64,000 nucleotides of DNA from Flavimaribacter sp024343425 (GCA_965227645.1 OZ245773.1:5270001-5334000), one strand, 5' to 3'. Positions 39,879 to 49,180 are shown, counted from the stretch's first letter. Made by a program: numbers and translations. The notes: generated by a model from the letters alone, not told the origin.

Positions 39879-41155
39879 TCGGCGAATACTGGCTGATTCT
39901 CATTTTCATTCTCGTTCTTGTTGTCGTTTCGGGCTTCTTTTCGGGATCCGAAACCGCGCTGACTGCGGTTTCCCGGGCCCGAATGCATCAGCTTGACGCC
40001 AATGGAGAGGCGAGGGCCGGCATTGTCACGCGTCTGATCGCCCGCCAGGACCGGCTGATCGGCGCGCTGCTGATCGGAAACAACCTGGTCAACATTCTCG
40101 CCTCATCGCTCGCCACAAGCCTGTTTCTCAGCCTGCTTGGCGACAGCGGCGTGGTCTATGCGACCCTGGCCATGACGGTGCTTTTGGTGATTTTCGCCGA
40201 AGTGCTTCCGAAAAGCTGGGCGATTTCAACGCCTGATCGCTTCGCCATGGCTGTCGCTCCGGTGATACGCGTCTTTCTCGTCGTTGTCGGCCCTTTGTCG
40301 ACCGGGGTGAACTGGATCGTGCGCAATCTGCTGGCGGCGCTCGGCGTCGAATTCTCGTCCGACCGCTCCATGTTGTCGGCGCATGAGGAAATACGCGGCG
40401 CGGTGGCGCTGCTGCACCAGGAAGGTTCCGTCATCAAGGCGGACCGGGACCGGCTGGGCGGCGTTCTGGATCTCGGCGAGCTCGAAGTGTCGGATATCAT
40501 GGTGCATCGCACGTCGATGCGCATGATCAACGCCGACGAGCCAGCGGAAGAAGTCGTTCAGCAGATTCTCAAGAGCCCATACACCCGTATACCGGTCTGG
40601 CGGGGCGAGAGCGACAATATTATCGGCGTGATCCACGCCAAGGACGTGCTCAGGGCGCTGGCCGGATCTGGCGCCAGCGCCTCCGAAATCGACATCGTCA
40701 AGATTGCCCAGAAACCCTGGTTTGTGCCCGACACCACAAATCTGAAGGATCAGCTTAACGCCTTTCTGCGCCGCAAAACCCATTTCGCGATCGTCGTGGA
40801 CGAATATGGCGAGGTGGAGGGACTGGTTACGCTCGAAGATATTCTCGAGGAAATCGTCGGCGATATATCCGACGAGCACGATCTCGATCTGCAGGGCGTG
40901 CGCCAGGAAGCGGACGGCTCTGTTGTGGTGGACGGCAATGTGCCTATCCGGGATCTCAACCGGGCGCTCGACTGGGAACTTCCCGACGAAGAGGCCACCA
41001 CTGTCGCGGGCCTGGTGATTCACGAATCGAAGATCATTCCGGAGGAGCGTCAGGCCTTTACCTATTATGGCAAGCGCTTCATCGTGATGAAACGGGACAA
41101 GAACCGCATCACCCAGTTGCGCATCCGCCCGCTCGCAGCCGATTCGGAGCGTTGA
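39875..41155 (+). CDS. HlyC/CorC-family membrane transporter-like protein (CNNM domain and CBS pair)
   Basis: The 426-residue protein has an N-terminal CNNM/DUF21 membrane domain (about 1-185; SGFFSGSETALTAVSRARMHQLD). A tandem CBS pair follows (about 200-330; IMVHRTSMRMINADEPAEE and FAIVVDEYGEVEGLVTLEDI) and a C-terminal CorC_HlyC domain (about 345-425). Members are linked to Mg2+ or Co2+ export or other divalent-ion handling; the ion here is unproven. It is translationally coupled to aroB (ATGA overlap), a common rhizobial order. It converges with bolA, five bases apart. Confidence 0.9.
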   Translation: MIGEYWLILIFILVLVVVSGFFSGSETALTAVSRARMHQLDANGEARAGIVTRLIARQDRLIGALLIGNNLVNILASSLATSLFLSLLGDSGVVYATLAMTVLLVIFAEVLPKSWAISTPDRFAMAVAPVIRVFLVVVGPLSTGVNWIVRNLLAALGVEFSSDRSMLSAHEEIRGAVALLHQEGSVIKADRDRLGGVLDLGELEVSDIMVHRTSMRMINADEPAEEVVQQILKSPYTRIPVWRGESDNIIGVIHAKDVLRALAGSGASASEIDIVKIAQKPWFVPDTTNLKDQLNAFLRRKTHFAIVVDEYGEVEGLVTLEDILEEIVGDISDEHDLDLQGVRQEADGSVVVDGNVPIRDLNRALDWELPDEEATTVAGLVIHESKIIPEERQAFTYYGKRFIVMKRDKNRITQLRIRPLAADSER

Positions 41156-41160
41156 ACGGC

Positions 41161-41457
41161 CTAACGCCGCGATGCTTCCCCAGGCGCGCGCGGTTCGACG
41201 GCGAGCGCGTGCACGCCGTCAGCAAGCTCATCGGCAAGGGTCTCGTTAACAGCCCGGTGACGGGCCAGACGCGGCATGCCTTCGAATTTTTCGCTGGCGA
41301 GGCGAACCCGGAAGTGGGTTTCGCCGGATCCGTCGAAGGCCTCCTGGTGCCCTGCGTGGAGGTGACTTTCATTGATCACTTCAAGCTCGGTCGGCGAAAA
41401 CGCCGCATGCAGCTTTTTTATAATTCTTGCTTCAATCGTGTCAGATTTGTCTGTCAT
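41161..41457 (-). CDS. BolA-family protein
   Basis: The 98-residue protein has the class II KH-like BolA fold: KLHAAFSPTELEVINESHLHAGH, with the conserved HAGH histidines, followed by GETHFRVRLASEKFEGM and RLARHRAVNETLADEL. BolA proteins partner with monothiol glutaredoxins and influence iron-sulfur and stress responses; which subclass this is I cannot say. It is divergent from the J-domain gene, a pairing seen in other rhizobia. Confidence 0.93.
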   Translation of the reverse strand: MTDKSDTIEARIIKKLHAAFSPTELEVINESHLHAGHQEAFDGSGETHFRVRLASEKFEGMPRLARHRAVNETLADELADGVHALAVEPRAPGEASRR

Positions 41458-41595
41458 GAACGGTCAATCCTGCTATGCTGTCGCGCCTTCGCACTTGCGA
41501 AGTAATGGCCATCGGCATCGGCAGTTCCGATAATCGCGCGGATTGCTGAAAGTCAATCCTTGTTCACCGATTGTGAGATCACCATAACTGTGACT

Positions 41596-42231
41596 ATGAA
41601 GCTGGATTCGAAATATTTTGACAGCATCCGTTCTTCCAAGAAAAAAGGCAAGAAGGGACCGGGCTCCGCAAAGCCCGATACGCCGATTTGCCAGTGGGAC
41701 GGTTGCGAAAAGAAAGCCGAACACCGCGCGCCGGTCGGTCGTGACGCGGAAGGTCAGTATTTCATGTTCTGCGCCGAACATGTGCGCGAGTACAACAAGG
41801 GCTACAATTATTTCTCGGGACTGTCTGACGGCGAAATCGCACGCTATCAGAAGGAGGCCCTGACAGGCCATCGTCCGACGTGGACCATCGGCGTCAACAA
41901 GACATCGAAGGCGTCGCCGCAGCACGCCCAGACCAGATCCGGCAGCGCAGCGTCGTTCGCGAATATGCGCGATCCTTTCAGGTTGTTCGAGGAAGGCAAG
42001 GCAGGACGCAAGCCGCAACCCCGGCAGCGCAAACTTAAAACCCTGGAGGCGAAGGCTTTCGACACCATGGGTCTGGCCGCCAATGCGACCTCTTCGGACA
42101 TTAAGTCGCGCTACAAGGAGCTCGTCAAACTGCATCACCCGGACGCCAATGGCGGCGATCGCCGCTCTGAAGAGCGTTTTCGGGCTGTGATACAGGCCTA
42201 CCAATTGTTAAAGCAGTCCGGTTTCTGCTAG
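41596..42231 (+). CDS. J-domain (DnaJ-like) protein with N-terminal Cys/His segment
   Basis: The 211-residue protein is not a classic DnaJ; it lacks Gly/Phe and central zinc regions. Its C-terminal J domain (about 147-211) contains HPD in YKELVKLHHPDANGGDRR and ends within a few residues of the domain. The N-terminus (MKLDSKYFDSI) is basic, and residues about 35-75 hold Cys and His in ICQWDGCEKKAEH and MFCAEHVREYNKG, which could bind a metal. The role is presumably as a co-chaperone for DnaK on specific clients. An upstream TTG start exists, but MKLDSKYFD is the family N-terminus. cobS follows at 42316 in the same direction. Confidence 0.87.
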   Translation: MKLDSKYFDSIRSSKKKGKKGPGSAKPDTPICQWDGCEKKAEHRAPVGRDAEGQYFMFCAEHVREYNKGYNYFSGLSDGEIARYQKEALTGHRPTWTIGVNKTSKASPQHAQTRSGSAASFANMRDPFRLFEEGKAGRKPQPRQRKLKTLEAKAFDTMGLAANATSSDIKSRYKELVKLHHPDANGGDRRSEERFRAVIQAYQLLKQSGFC

Positions 42232-42315
42232 ACGGTTCCCCAAGAGACCTTTGACAGTCATCAATCAAGCAGAATTGGACGGAGCGACCCCGGCTAGGAT
42301 CGCGTTGGAGTTACA

Positions 42316-43305
42316 ATGAACAAGATCGACCTGGACATAAACAATCTGCCGGACAGTACGGTGTCGGTGCGTGAACTCTTCGGTATCGACAGCGACTGGA
42401 AGGCGCCCGCCTACAGCCAGGGCGACGCCTACGTGCCCGATCTCGATCCGGACTACCTGTTCGACAAGGAAACCACGATGGCGATCCTTGCAGGCTTCGC
42501 CCACAATCGTCGCGTGATGATCTCCGGATATCACGGCACAGGAAAGTCGACGCATATCGAGCAGGTCGCCGCCAGACTCAACTGGCCTTGCGTGCGCGTC
42601 AATCTCGACAGCCATGTCAGCCGTATCGACCTGGTCGGCAAGGACGCCATCGTTCTAAAGGACGGTCAGCAGGTCACGGAATTTCGCGACGGTATACTTC
42701 CCTGGGCGTATCAGCACAATATCGCACTCGTATTCGACGAATACGACGCCGGCCGGCCGGATGTCATGTTCGTTATTCAGCGCGTGCTGGAATCGTCGGG
42801 CCGCCTGACGCTTCTCGACCAGAGCCGGGTGATCCGCCCGCACCCCGCTTTCCGCCTGTTCGCGACGGCGAACACGGTCGGTCTCGGCGACACGACCGGC
42901 CTCTACCACGGCACGCAGCAGATCAACCAGGCGCAGATGGACCGCTGGTCGATCGTCACGACGCTGAACTATCTGCCGCATGACAATGAGGTTGATATCG
43001 TTATCGCAAAGGTGAAGAGCTTTACCACCGAAGAAGGCCGCGAAACGGTCTCCAAGATGGTTCGCGTCGCCGACATGACGCGCGCGGCGTTCATCAACGG
43101 CGACCTGTCGACTGTCATGAGCCCCAGAACGGTGATCACCTGGGCCGAAAACGCCGAAATCTTTGGCGATGTCGCCTTTGCCTTCCGCCTGACCTTCCTC
43201 AACAAGTGCGACGAGCTGGAGCGTACGCTCGTGGCGGAGCAGTATCAGCGGGCCTTCGGTGAAGAACTGAAGGAAAGCGCCGCCAATATCGTACTCGACA
43301 GCTGA
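42316..43305 (+). CDS. cobS: aerobic cobaltochelatase subunit CobS (AAA+)
   Basis: CobS forms AAA+ rings with CobT and drives cobalt insertion into hydrogenobyrinate a,c-diamide by CobN. The 329-residue protein carries Walker A in SGYHGTGKSTHIEQ, Walker B in LVFDEYDAGRPD, and sensor-like FATANTVGLGDTTG. The N-terminal segment (LPDSTVSVRELFGIDSDWKAP) is specific to CobS as opposed to MoxR. It is followed by cobT after seven bases. No cobN or other cob gene is seen in the window. Confidence 0.95.
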   Translation: MNKIDLDINNLPDSTVSVRELFGIDSDWKAPAYSQGDAYVPDLDPDYLFDKETTMAILAGFAHNRRVMISGYHGTGKSTHIEQVAARLNWPCVRVNLDSHVSRIDLVGKDAIVLKDGQQVTEFRDGILPWAYQHNIALVFDEYDAGRPDVMFVIQRVLESSGRLTLLDQSRVIRPHPAFRLFATANTVGLGDTTGLYHGTQQINQAQMDRWSIVTTLNYLPHDNEVDIVIAKVKSFTTEEGRETVSKMVRVADMTRAAFINGDLSTVMSPRTVITWAENAEIFGDVAFAFRLTFLNKCDELERTLVAEQYQRAFGEELKESAANIVLDS

Positions 43306-43312
43306 GTACGCC

Positions 43313-45214
43313 ATGGCGGGCCGTGGAGACAATTCGAAGGCGAAGCCGGGCGGACCGGTTGACGTTGAGCCGTTCAAGCGCGCCTTGACCGGCTGCGTCC
43401 GTTCGATAGCCAATGACGGCGAGCTGGAGGTCGTGTTCGCAAATGACCGCCCCGGTCTCGCCGGAGAGCGGATGCGTTTGCCGGATCTTCCGAAAAAGCC
43501 GAGCCAGACGGACGTGCAGATCACCCGCGGCGTTGGCGATTCGCTGGCGTTGCGCAAGGCCTGTCACGACGCCACCCTCCACAACACGATGTCGCCTGCA
43601 GGCGAAGACGCGCGGCAGATCTTCAATGCTGTCGAGCAGGCCCGCGTCGAGGCTATCGGCTCGAACCGCATGGCCGGCGTCGCCGACAATCTGACCGCCG
43701 CGCTTTCCGACCGCTACGCAAAATCGAATTTCGCCAACCTGACAGACCGGTCCCAGGCTCCTTTGCATGATGCTCTGGCGTTGCTGGTGCGTGAAAAACT
43801 GACGGGCCGCAAAGCGCCGGAGAGCGCCGGACCAGTGGTCGATCTGTGGCGCGACTGGATCGAAGAGAAAGCTGGCGAAGACCTCGTCCATCTGGACGAG
43901 AAGATCGAGGACCAGAAAGGGTTTGCCCGGCTGGTGCGGGACATGCTCGCCCATATGGACGTCGCCGAGGAATATGGCGAGGACCAGGAGCAGTCCGACG
44001 ACCAGGAAGACAGCAGCGACGACGACCAGCCCAGATCGGAAGAGGAAAATCAGCAGAGTTCGGAAGAAGAAGCCGGCTCTGAAGCCTCGCCCGCCGACGA
44101 GAACGAAGCCGCCGACGAGCAGATGGACGACGGCGAGATGGACGGGGCGGAACTGTCCGACGAAGAGTCGCCGGACGATCTGGAAGACGAAACCGAAACG
44201 CCTGGTGAGACGCGGCGCCCGAACACCCCTTTCGACGATCTCGACCAGAAGGTCGATTACAAGGTCTTCACGACCGCCTTCGACGAGATAATCGAGGCGG
44301 AAGAGCTTTGCGACGAGGCGGAGCTGGAACGTCTTCGCAGTTTTCTCGACAAGCAGCTTGCGCATCTGCAAGGCGTTGTCGGACGGCTCGCCAATCGGCT
44401 GCAGCGCCGGCTGATGGCCCAGCAGAATCGCAGTTGGGAATTCGACCTCGAGGAAGGCTATCTCGACTCCGCCCGCCTCGTGCGCATGATCATAGACCCG
44501 ATGCAGCCGCTGTCGTTCAAGATGGAGCGCGACACCAATTTTCGCGACACCGTCGTCACGCTGCTGATCGACAATTCAGGATCCATGCGTGGAAGACCAA
44601 TTACGGTCGCTGCAACCTGCGCCGACATCCTGGCGCGAACACTTGAGCGCTGCGGTGTGAAGGTCGAAATCCTCGGCTTTACGACAAAGGCGTGGAAAGG
44701 CGGCCAATCGCGAGAAAAATGGCTGTCCGACGGCAAGCCGGCCACGCCTGGCCGCCTCAACGACCTCAGGCACATCATCTACAAATCGGCGGATGCGCCC
44801 TGGCGGCGGGCGCGCCGAAATCTCGGCCTGATGATGCGCGAAGGCCTGTTGAAGGAGAATATCGACGGCGAAGCCCTTATCTGGGCGCATAATCGAATGC
44901 TTGGACGTCCCGAACAGCGCCGGATTCTCATGATGATCTCGGATGGCGCGCCGGTTGACGATTCAACGCTTTCGGTTAATCCCGGCAACTATCTGGAGCG
45001 ACATCTGCGCGCTGTGATCGAAGAAATCGAAACCCGGTCGCCGATCGAACTGCTTGCCATTGGCATCGGTCATGACGTGACGCGGTACTATCGGCGCGCA
45101 GTCACCATTGTCGATGCGGAGGAACTGGCCGGCGCAATGACGGAACAGCTCGCTGCGCTTTTCGAGGAAGAGGACAGCTCGGCGAAGGGCGGTGGATTCC
45201 GCCGGGCGGGGTAA
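43313..45214 (+). CDS. cobT: aerobic cobaltochelatase subunit CobT
   Basis: The 633-residue protein is the von Willebrand factor A-type partner of CobS. The N-terminal helical part (about 1-215) is followed by an extremely acidic linker (about 218-300; EEYGEDQEQSDDQEDSSDDD) and a C-terminal VWA domain with the MIDAS motif LLIDNSGSMRG and the later DGAPVDDSTLS. The acidic linker is normal for CobT. It is in an operon with cobS, and the phytase-like gene follows after six bases. Confidence 0.95.
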   Translation: MAGRGDNSKAKPGGPVDVEPFKRALTGCVRSIANDGELEVVFANDRPGLAGERMRLPDLPKKPSQTDVQITRGVGDSLALRKACHDATLHNTMSPAGEDARQIFNAVEQARVEAIGSNRMAGVADNLTAALSDRYAKSNFANLTDRSQAPLHDALALLVREKLTGRKAPESAGPVVDLWRDWIEEKAGEDLVHLDEKIEDQKGFARLVRDMLAHMDVAEEYGEDQEQSDDQEDSSDDDQPRSEEENQQSSEEEAGSEASPADENEAADEQMDDGEMDGAELSDEESPDDLEDETETPGETRRPNTPFDDLDQKVDYKVFTTAFDEIIEAEELCDEAELERLRSFLDKQLAHLQGVVGRLANRLQRRLMAQQNRSWEFDLEEGYLDSARLVRMIIDPMQPLSFKMERDTNFRDTVVTLLIDNSGSMRGRPITVAATCADILARTLERCGVKVEILGFTTKAWKGGQSREKWLSDGKPATPGRLNDLRHIIYKSADAPWRRARRNLGLMMREGLLKENIDGEALIWAHNRMLGRPEQRRILMMISDGAPVDDSTLSVNPGNYLERHLRAVIEEIETRSPIELLAIGIGHDVTRYYRRAVTIVDAEELAGAMTEQLAALFEEEDSSAKGGGFRRAG

Positions 45215-45220
45215 GATCAT

Positions 45221-46246
45221 TTGAACGGTAGAACTCTACCAGCCTCGATACTGAAAACCGCATTCTTTTTAATCAGTCTTGCGCTTGCTCCTTCTGTGTG
45301 CGCGCTGGCGGCCCCCGCCGGCACAGAGAAGATTCCCGTGCAGTCGGATGTAATCGATCGCTTTCGCGTCGGATCGACCGAGACACGTTTCGGATCGCTG
45401 GAATTTGTCGGGGGTCTCGAGCTTTCTTCGCACAGCAGTAAATTCGGCGGCCTATCGGCGATCCGGATGCTGGACGATCGCAACTTCCTGGGCGTCATGG
45501 ATACCGGCTACTGGTATTTCGGGACGCTGGAACGCGACGAAGCTGGCCGACTATCCGCCGTCGCGGACTTTGCCGTTGGCAAGATCCTCGGAAATGGCGA
45601 CGATAAATATGGTTCGGATGCTGAAGGTATGGTCATCGACGGCAAACGCGTCCTGGTGAGTTTTGAGCGCGACCATCGAATCGGAGCGTTCGACCTCAAC
45701 CTCATTCCGCGCAGTGCGGGCAGGAACACGCCGCATCCAATCCCATTGCACGAATTCCGGTCAAACGCCGGGATGGAGGCAATAGCGAAGGCGCCAGCCG
45801 GCGGAGCGCTGGGTGGCTCCATCGTCGTCCTGACCGAAAAAAGCCTGGACAAGAAAGGCGACATATTCGCTGCAGTGCTTTCTGGTCCGCAGAAGGGCGT
45901 ATTTTTCGTGAGGCGATGGGGCCGCTATGACATCACAGACGCAGATTTTTTGCCTGACGGCGATCTTCTGGTTCTGGAGCGGCGCTTCAATCTTGCCGAC
46001 GGCGTCGGTATGCGGATCCGGCGGATCGCCGCCCGCGATATCAGGCCCGGCGCAACGGTTGACGGCGAGGTGATCATGGAGGCGAACCTCGCCAACCAAA
46101 TCGACAATATGGAGGGGCTCGATGTGTTCGAGGCCCCCGATGGCGGCACGCATATCATGCTGGTGTCCGACGACAATCGCTCGATACTGCAGCGAACGCT
46201 GATGCTGGAGTTCCGGTTCGTGGAAGAACCGAAGACCATGAATTGA
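45221..46246 (+). CDS. esterase-like activity of phytase family protein, secreted
   Basis: The 341-residue protein has a signal peptide (about 1-30; LKTAFFLISLALAPSVCALAA) and a phytase-like beta-propeller domain. Recognisable segments are FGGLSAIRMLDDRNFLGVMDTG, SDAEGMVIDGKRVLVSFERDHR, DADFLPDGDLLVLERRF, and NMEGLDVFEAPDGGTHIMLVSDDN. In this family acidic residues in such blocks bind calcium; activity is unproven. The start codon is TTG at 45221, preceded by GGGG; no ATG is available before the signal peptide. It trails cobST by six bases and is probably cotranscribed, although no functional link is known. Confidence 0.82.
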   Translation: MNGRTLPASILKTAFFLISLALAPSVCALAAPAGTEKIPVQSDVIDRFRVGSTETRFGSLEFVGGLELSSHSSKFGGLSAIRMLDDRNFLGVMDTGYWYFGTLERDEAGRLSAVADFAVGKILGNGDDKYGSDAEGMVIDGKRVLVSFERDHRIGAFDLNLIPRSAGRNTPHPIPLHEFRSNAGMEAIAKAPAGGALGGSIVVLTEKSLDKKGDIFAAVLSGPQKGVFFVRRWGRYDITDADFLPDGDLLVLERRFNLADGVGMRIRRIAARDIRPGATVDGEVIMEANLANQIDNMEGLDVFEAPDGGTHIMLVSDDNRSILQRTLMLEFRFVEEPKTMN

Positions 46247-46255
46247 ACAGCTTTT

Positions 46256-46915
46256 TCAGGCTGTCGTCCTGGCCGGATGAGTCCAGGCGATGACGACGCG
46301 GTAAGGCGCCAGCAGAGCGAGCGCCACCAGCAGCTTCACTGTCAGGTCGCCGATCGCCCAGGAAACCCAGCGCGGCGCATGGATATTGACGACGCCGGCA
46401 AGCGGCGCGAGATCGATAGCGAAAGCATCATTTGGACCGATGAAGCTGAAACCGGCGGCGAAGGCTAGCGAGAAGAATATCAGCGTATCGATGATCGACC
46501 CGAAAAAAGACGAAACCAGCGGCGCATGCCACCAGAACGAATTGCGCAACCGGTTGAAGATCGTGACATCGAGGAGTTGCGCCACCAAAAAGGCAGAGCC
46601 CGATGCAATGGCGATCCGGGGCGTCGAGAGATACCAGGACAGGAAAACCGCGAAAACGAAGCCCGTAAAGACGACGACGCGCGCACGGCGCGGCCCAAAC
46701 TTTCGGTTGGAAAGATCAGTGACCAGGAAAGCAACCGGGTAGGTAAAGGCGCCCCAGGTCAAGAGGTCGTCCAGCTTGAATTCACCGATTGTCAAGAAGA
46801 CCGGGAACTGAACCAGATAGTTGGAGGCAAAGACAACCAGGGCCATTGCGATGATGAAGGGGACGAGGCGTCCGAACGTCGTTCCTGACGCAGATACAGA
46901 TTTGTTGCTCTGCAT
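46256..46915 (-). CDS. queuosine-precursor (preQ0/preQ1) transporter, YhhQ/VUT family
   Basis: The 219-residue inner-membrane protein has six or so helices and the family pattern FASNYLVQFPVFL, LLTWGAFTYPVAFLVTDLSNR, and RIAIASGSAFLVAQLLDVTIFNRLR, followed by WWHAPLVSSFFGSIIDTLIFF. YhhQ-type proteins import deazapurine precursors for tRNA queuosine. I use ATG 46915, with AGGA seven bases upstream; an in-frame upstream ATG would overlap the rpmB terminator. A small hairpin abuts this ribosome-binding site (46923-46941). Whether it responds to preQ1 is unknown. Confidence 0.9.
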   Translation of the reverse strand: MQSNKSVSASGTTFGRLVPFIIAMALVVFASNYLVQFPVFLTIGEFKLDDLLTWGAFTYPVAFLVTDLSNRKFGPRRARVVVFTGFVFAVFLSWYLSTPRIAIASGSAFLVAQLLDVTIFNRLRNSFWWHAPLVSSFFGSIIDTLIFFSLAFAAGFSFIGPNDAFAIDLAPLAGVVNIHAPRWVSWAIGDLTVKLLVALALLAPYRVVIAWTHPARTTA

Positions 46916-46922
46916 TTTTTTA

Positions 46923-46941
46923 TCCTGGGTGATGCCACCAG
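46923..46941 (-). promoter_or_regulatory. hairpin overlapping the yhhQ-like ribosome-binding site
   Basis: On the minus strand, CTGGTG and CACCCAG pair around a GCAT loop with one bulged C, and the last bases merge with the AGGA ribosome-binding site. An A-run of seven follows up to the ATG. It could modulate translation of the transporter; the fit to known preQ1 riboswitch classes is poor. Confidence 0.35.
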
Positions 46942-46969
46942 TTTGCCGTTGCCTGAGCAATGGACGTTG

Positions 46970-47000
46970 AAAAAAAGCGGACCGGAAAGCCCGATCCGCT
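46970..47000 (-). terminator. intrinsic terminator downstream of rpmB
   Basis: On the minus strand, AGCGGA and TCCGCT form a 6-bp stem with a GC-rich loop, followed by a T-run of seven. It lies about 26 bases after the rpmB stop and just upstream of the queuosine transporter. Confidence 0.75.
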
Positions 47001-47025
47001 GCTATACTTGAAACTTGTCGCCTAA

Positions 47026-47319
47026 TCAGGCGGCTGCTTCGGCCAGCTTCTTTGCGATTTCGCGCTTGATCAGACGAGCACGCTGGGCGAGCTGCTTCTC
47101 GTCAGCCTTCATCAGGAAAGCGTCGAGGCCGCCGCGATGCTCAACGGAGCGCAGCGCCGCTGCGGAAATGCGCAGGCGGAAATTGCGGTCGAGCGCTTCG
47201 GAATTCAGCGTGACGTGGCACAGATTCGGGAGGAATTTGCGTCTCGTCTTGTTATTGGCATGGCTTACATTGTTGCCCGACTGGACGGCCTTGCCGGTCA
47301 ATTCGCAACTGCGGGACAT
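47026..47319 (-). CDS. rpmB: 50S ribosomal protein L28
   Basis: The 97-residue protein begins MSRSCELTGKAVQSGNNVSHANNKTRRKFLPNL, the L28 signature, and ends with a basic helical tail. Length is normal for alphaproteobacterial L28. The ATG at 47319 is chosen because the upstream frame reads through non-coding sequence. An intrinsic terminator follows. Confidence 0.97.
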   Translation of the reverse strand: MSRSCELTGKAVQSGNNVSHANNKTRRKFLPNLCHVTLNSEALDRNFRLRISAAALRSVEHRGGLDAFLMKADEKQLAQRARLIKREIAKKLAEAAA

Positions 47320-47542
47320 GGGTTTCACCTTCGGTTTCATTTGCCAATGGCTATGCGTGTCCGGTGCGTATGTCCGGCCGCGCCATTCTGGCCTGTCATT
47401 GGAAGTCGCGGTTCTATAGTCGCAGCCGCGCTGGCCGTCAAGCCTGTGGTCTGGAATTCCCTGCGGCTTTGCGGTACTGGCGTTCATTCACGCTTGGCGA
47501 CGGATCCGACGCCGATTAATCCGTATATGGGGCAGGTTACAG

Positions 47543-48403
47543 ATGCGAGCAACCCTGATCGGCTTCAGCGCCATTTTGATGTGGTCGTTGCTCGCGCTTT
47601 TGACAGCGTTGTCCGGAGCGGTTCCGCCCTTCCAGCTCGCGGCCATCTGCTTTCTCATCGCGACAATGATCGGTTTGGCGTCCCTGTCATCACGGCCGGG
47701 AAGCTACCGCGCTTTGCGTCAGCCCTGGCCGGTATGGCTGCTGGGCGTGGGCGGACTGTTCGGATACCACTTTTTCTATTTTACGGCGCTGCGCAATGCG
47801 CCGGCTGTGGAAGCGGGTCTGATCGCCTATCTCTGGCCACTGCTGATCGTGGTCGGCTCTGCGCTCCTGCCCGGTGAAAAGCTTGGCTGGCGCCATGTGG
47901 CCGGAACGCTTGCGGGTCTCGCCGGAACCGTGATGATCATTGCGGGCAAGGGGCTCTCCTTCGAAACGCAATACGTTTTCGGATATGGGATGGCGCTCGC
48001 CTGCGCGTTCATCTGGTCAACCTATTCTCTGGTGTCCAGGCGCTTCGGCGCCGTGCCGACGGATGCGGTCACCGGCTTTTGCGCGGCGACGGCGGCGCTC
48101 GCTCTCGTCTGTCACCTGATTTGGGAACAGACCGTCTGGCCGTCCGGGGCAACCCAGTGGCTGGCTGTTCTTGGTCTCGGCCTGATGCCGGTCGGCGGCG
48201 CATTCTATGTTTGGGACTATGGCGTCAAGCACGGCAATATCCAGATTCTCGGCGCATCCAGCTATGCAGCGCCACTGTTTTCGACGCTGATCCTGATTGC
48301 CGCCGGCATCGGCGAGCCGAGCTGGCGTATTGCTGTCGCCTGTGTGTTAATCACCGGCGGCGCGGCGCTTGCGGCCAAGGATCTGTTGCGACGCAAACGC
48401 TGA
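47543..48403 (+). CDS. EamA/DMT-family exporter (YddG-like)
   Basis: The 286-residue protein has about ten transmembrane helices in two EamA repeats (about 5-135 and 145-282). Landmarks are MWSLLALLTALSGAVPPFQL, GYHFFYFTALRNAPAVEAGLIAYLWPLLI and LPGEKLGWRHVAGTLAGLAGTV, followed by ALGLGLMPVGGAFYVWDYGVKHGNI-like segments. Those stretches resemble aromatic-amino-acid exporter YddG. The substrate is not proven. It is convergent with the glyoxalase II gene. Confidence 0.86.
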   Translation: MRATLIGFSAILMWSLLALLTALSGAVPPFQLAAICFLIATMIGLASLSSRPGSYRALRQPWPVWLLGVGGLFGYHFFYFTALRNAPAVEAGLIAYLWPLLIVVGSALLPGEKLGWRHVAGTLAGLAGTVMIIAGKGLSFETQYVFGYGMALACAFIWSTYSLVSRRFGAVPTDAVTGFCAATAALALVCHLIWEQTVWPSGATQWLAVLGLGLMPVGGAFYVWDYGVKHGNIQILGASSYAAPLFSTLILIAAGIGEPSWRIAVACVLITGGAALAAKDLLRRKR

Positions 48404-48409
48404 CGGCCG

Positions 48410-49180
48410 TCAGAAGTTGTCCTTGCGTTTGCGTATCTCCGCGAAGACGGCGACATCGTCCGCATTGGCCATGCCGAGCACCTTTCGGATGCCCGGGTCG
48501 GAGGCCCGCAGAAACGGATTGGTTCGTTTTTCAAGGCCGATTGTTGTCGGAAGGGTGGGTTTGTCTTCAGCCCTGAGCGTCTCGATTTCACGCACCCGGG
48601 TTGACAATTCCCCGTTGTCGGGATCGACAGTCACCGCGAAGCGGGCGTTGGAGAGCGTATATTCGTGGCCGCAATAGACCTGCGTGTCGTCCGGCAGGGC
48701 TGCAAGTTTCTGCAGCGAATTGTACATCTGGGGCGCTGTTCCTTCGAAGATCCGGCCGCAGCCCAGCGCAAACAACGTGTCGGCTGCGAACACCGTCTTC
48801 GCGGCGGGAAAGTAATAGCTGATATGGCCGAGTGTGTGGCCAGGCGTCTCGAGCACCTGAACCTCGAAGCTGCCGAAGGTGAACGTATCGCCCTGGCTCA
48901 CCGGTTTGTCGATGCCCGGAATCTTTCTGGCTTCACCGGCCGGACCGATGATCGTCACATTGAATTTTTTCTTCAACGCCTTGTTCGCGTCCACATGATC
49001 CTGATGGTGATGCGTCGTCAGGATGTGGGTCAGCTTCCAGCCAGTGCGCTCAAGCGCTTCGAGGATCGGCCCTTCCTGGGGCGCGTCGATCGAGGCGGTG
49101 TCTCCGGTTTCCGGATCATGGATCAAAACGCAGAAATTGTCGCTCCGGCAGATGAACTGTTCGATTTGCAATTGCGGCAA
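48410..49180 (-). CDS. gloB: hydroxyacylglutathione hydrolase (glyoxalase II)
   Basis: The metallo-beta-lactamase-fold enzyme hydrolyses S-lactoylglutathione. The 256-residue protein has the dinuclear metal motif THHHQDH in LTTHHHQDHVDANKAL, the later ligands in ETPGHTLGHISYYF and AADTLFALGCGRIFEG, and VYCGHEYTLSNARF. The C-terminal glyoxalase II helical domain is present (RTNPFLR), so this is true GloB and not a generic lactamase-fold protein. A TTG start with GGAGG close upstream is supported by the protein start. It is divergent from the methyltransferase gene, as in many rhizobia. Confidence 0.93.
   Translation of the reverse strand: MPQLQIEQFICRSDNFCVLIHDPETGDTASIDAPQEGPILEALERTGWKLTHILTTHHHQDHVDANKALKKKFNVTIIGPAGEARKIPGIDKPVSQGDTFTFGSFEVQVLETPGHTLGHISYYFPAAKTVFAADTLFALGCGRIFEGTAPQMYNSLQKLAALPDDTQVYCGHEYTLSNARFAVTVDPDNGELSTRVREIETLRAEDKPTLPTTIGLEKRTNPFLRASDPGIRKVLGMANADDVAVFAEIRKRKDNF

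Noticed and set aside
46913..46941. Definite preQ1 riboswitch upstream of the queuosine transporter
   Set aside because: Only the hairpin plus A-run is suggestive; the loop and tail do not match the known class signatures, so it is kept only as a low-confidence regulatory hairpin.
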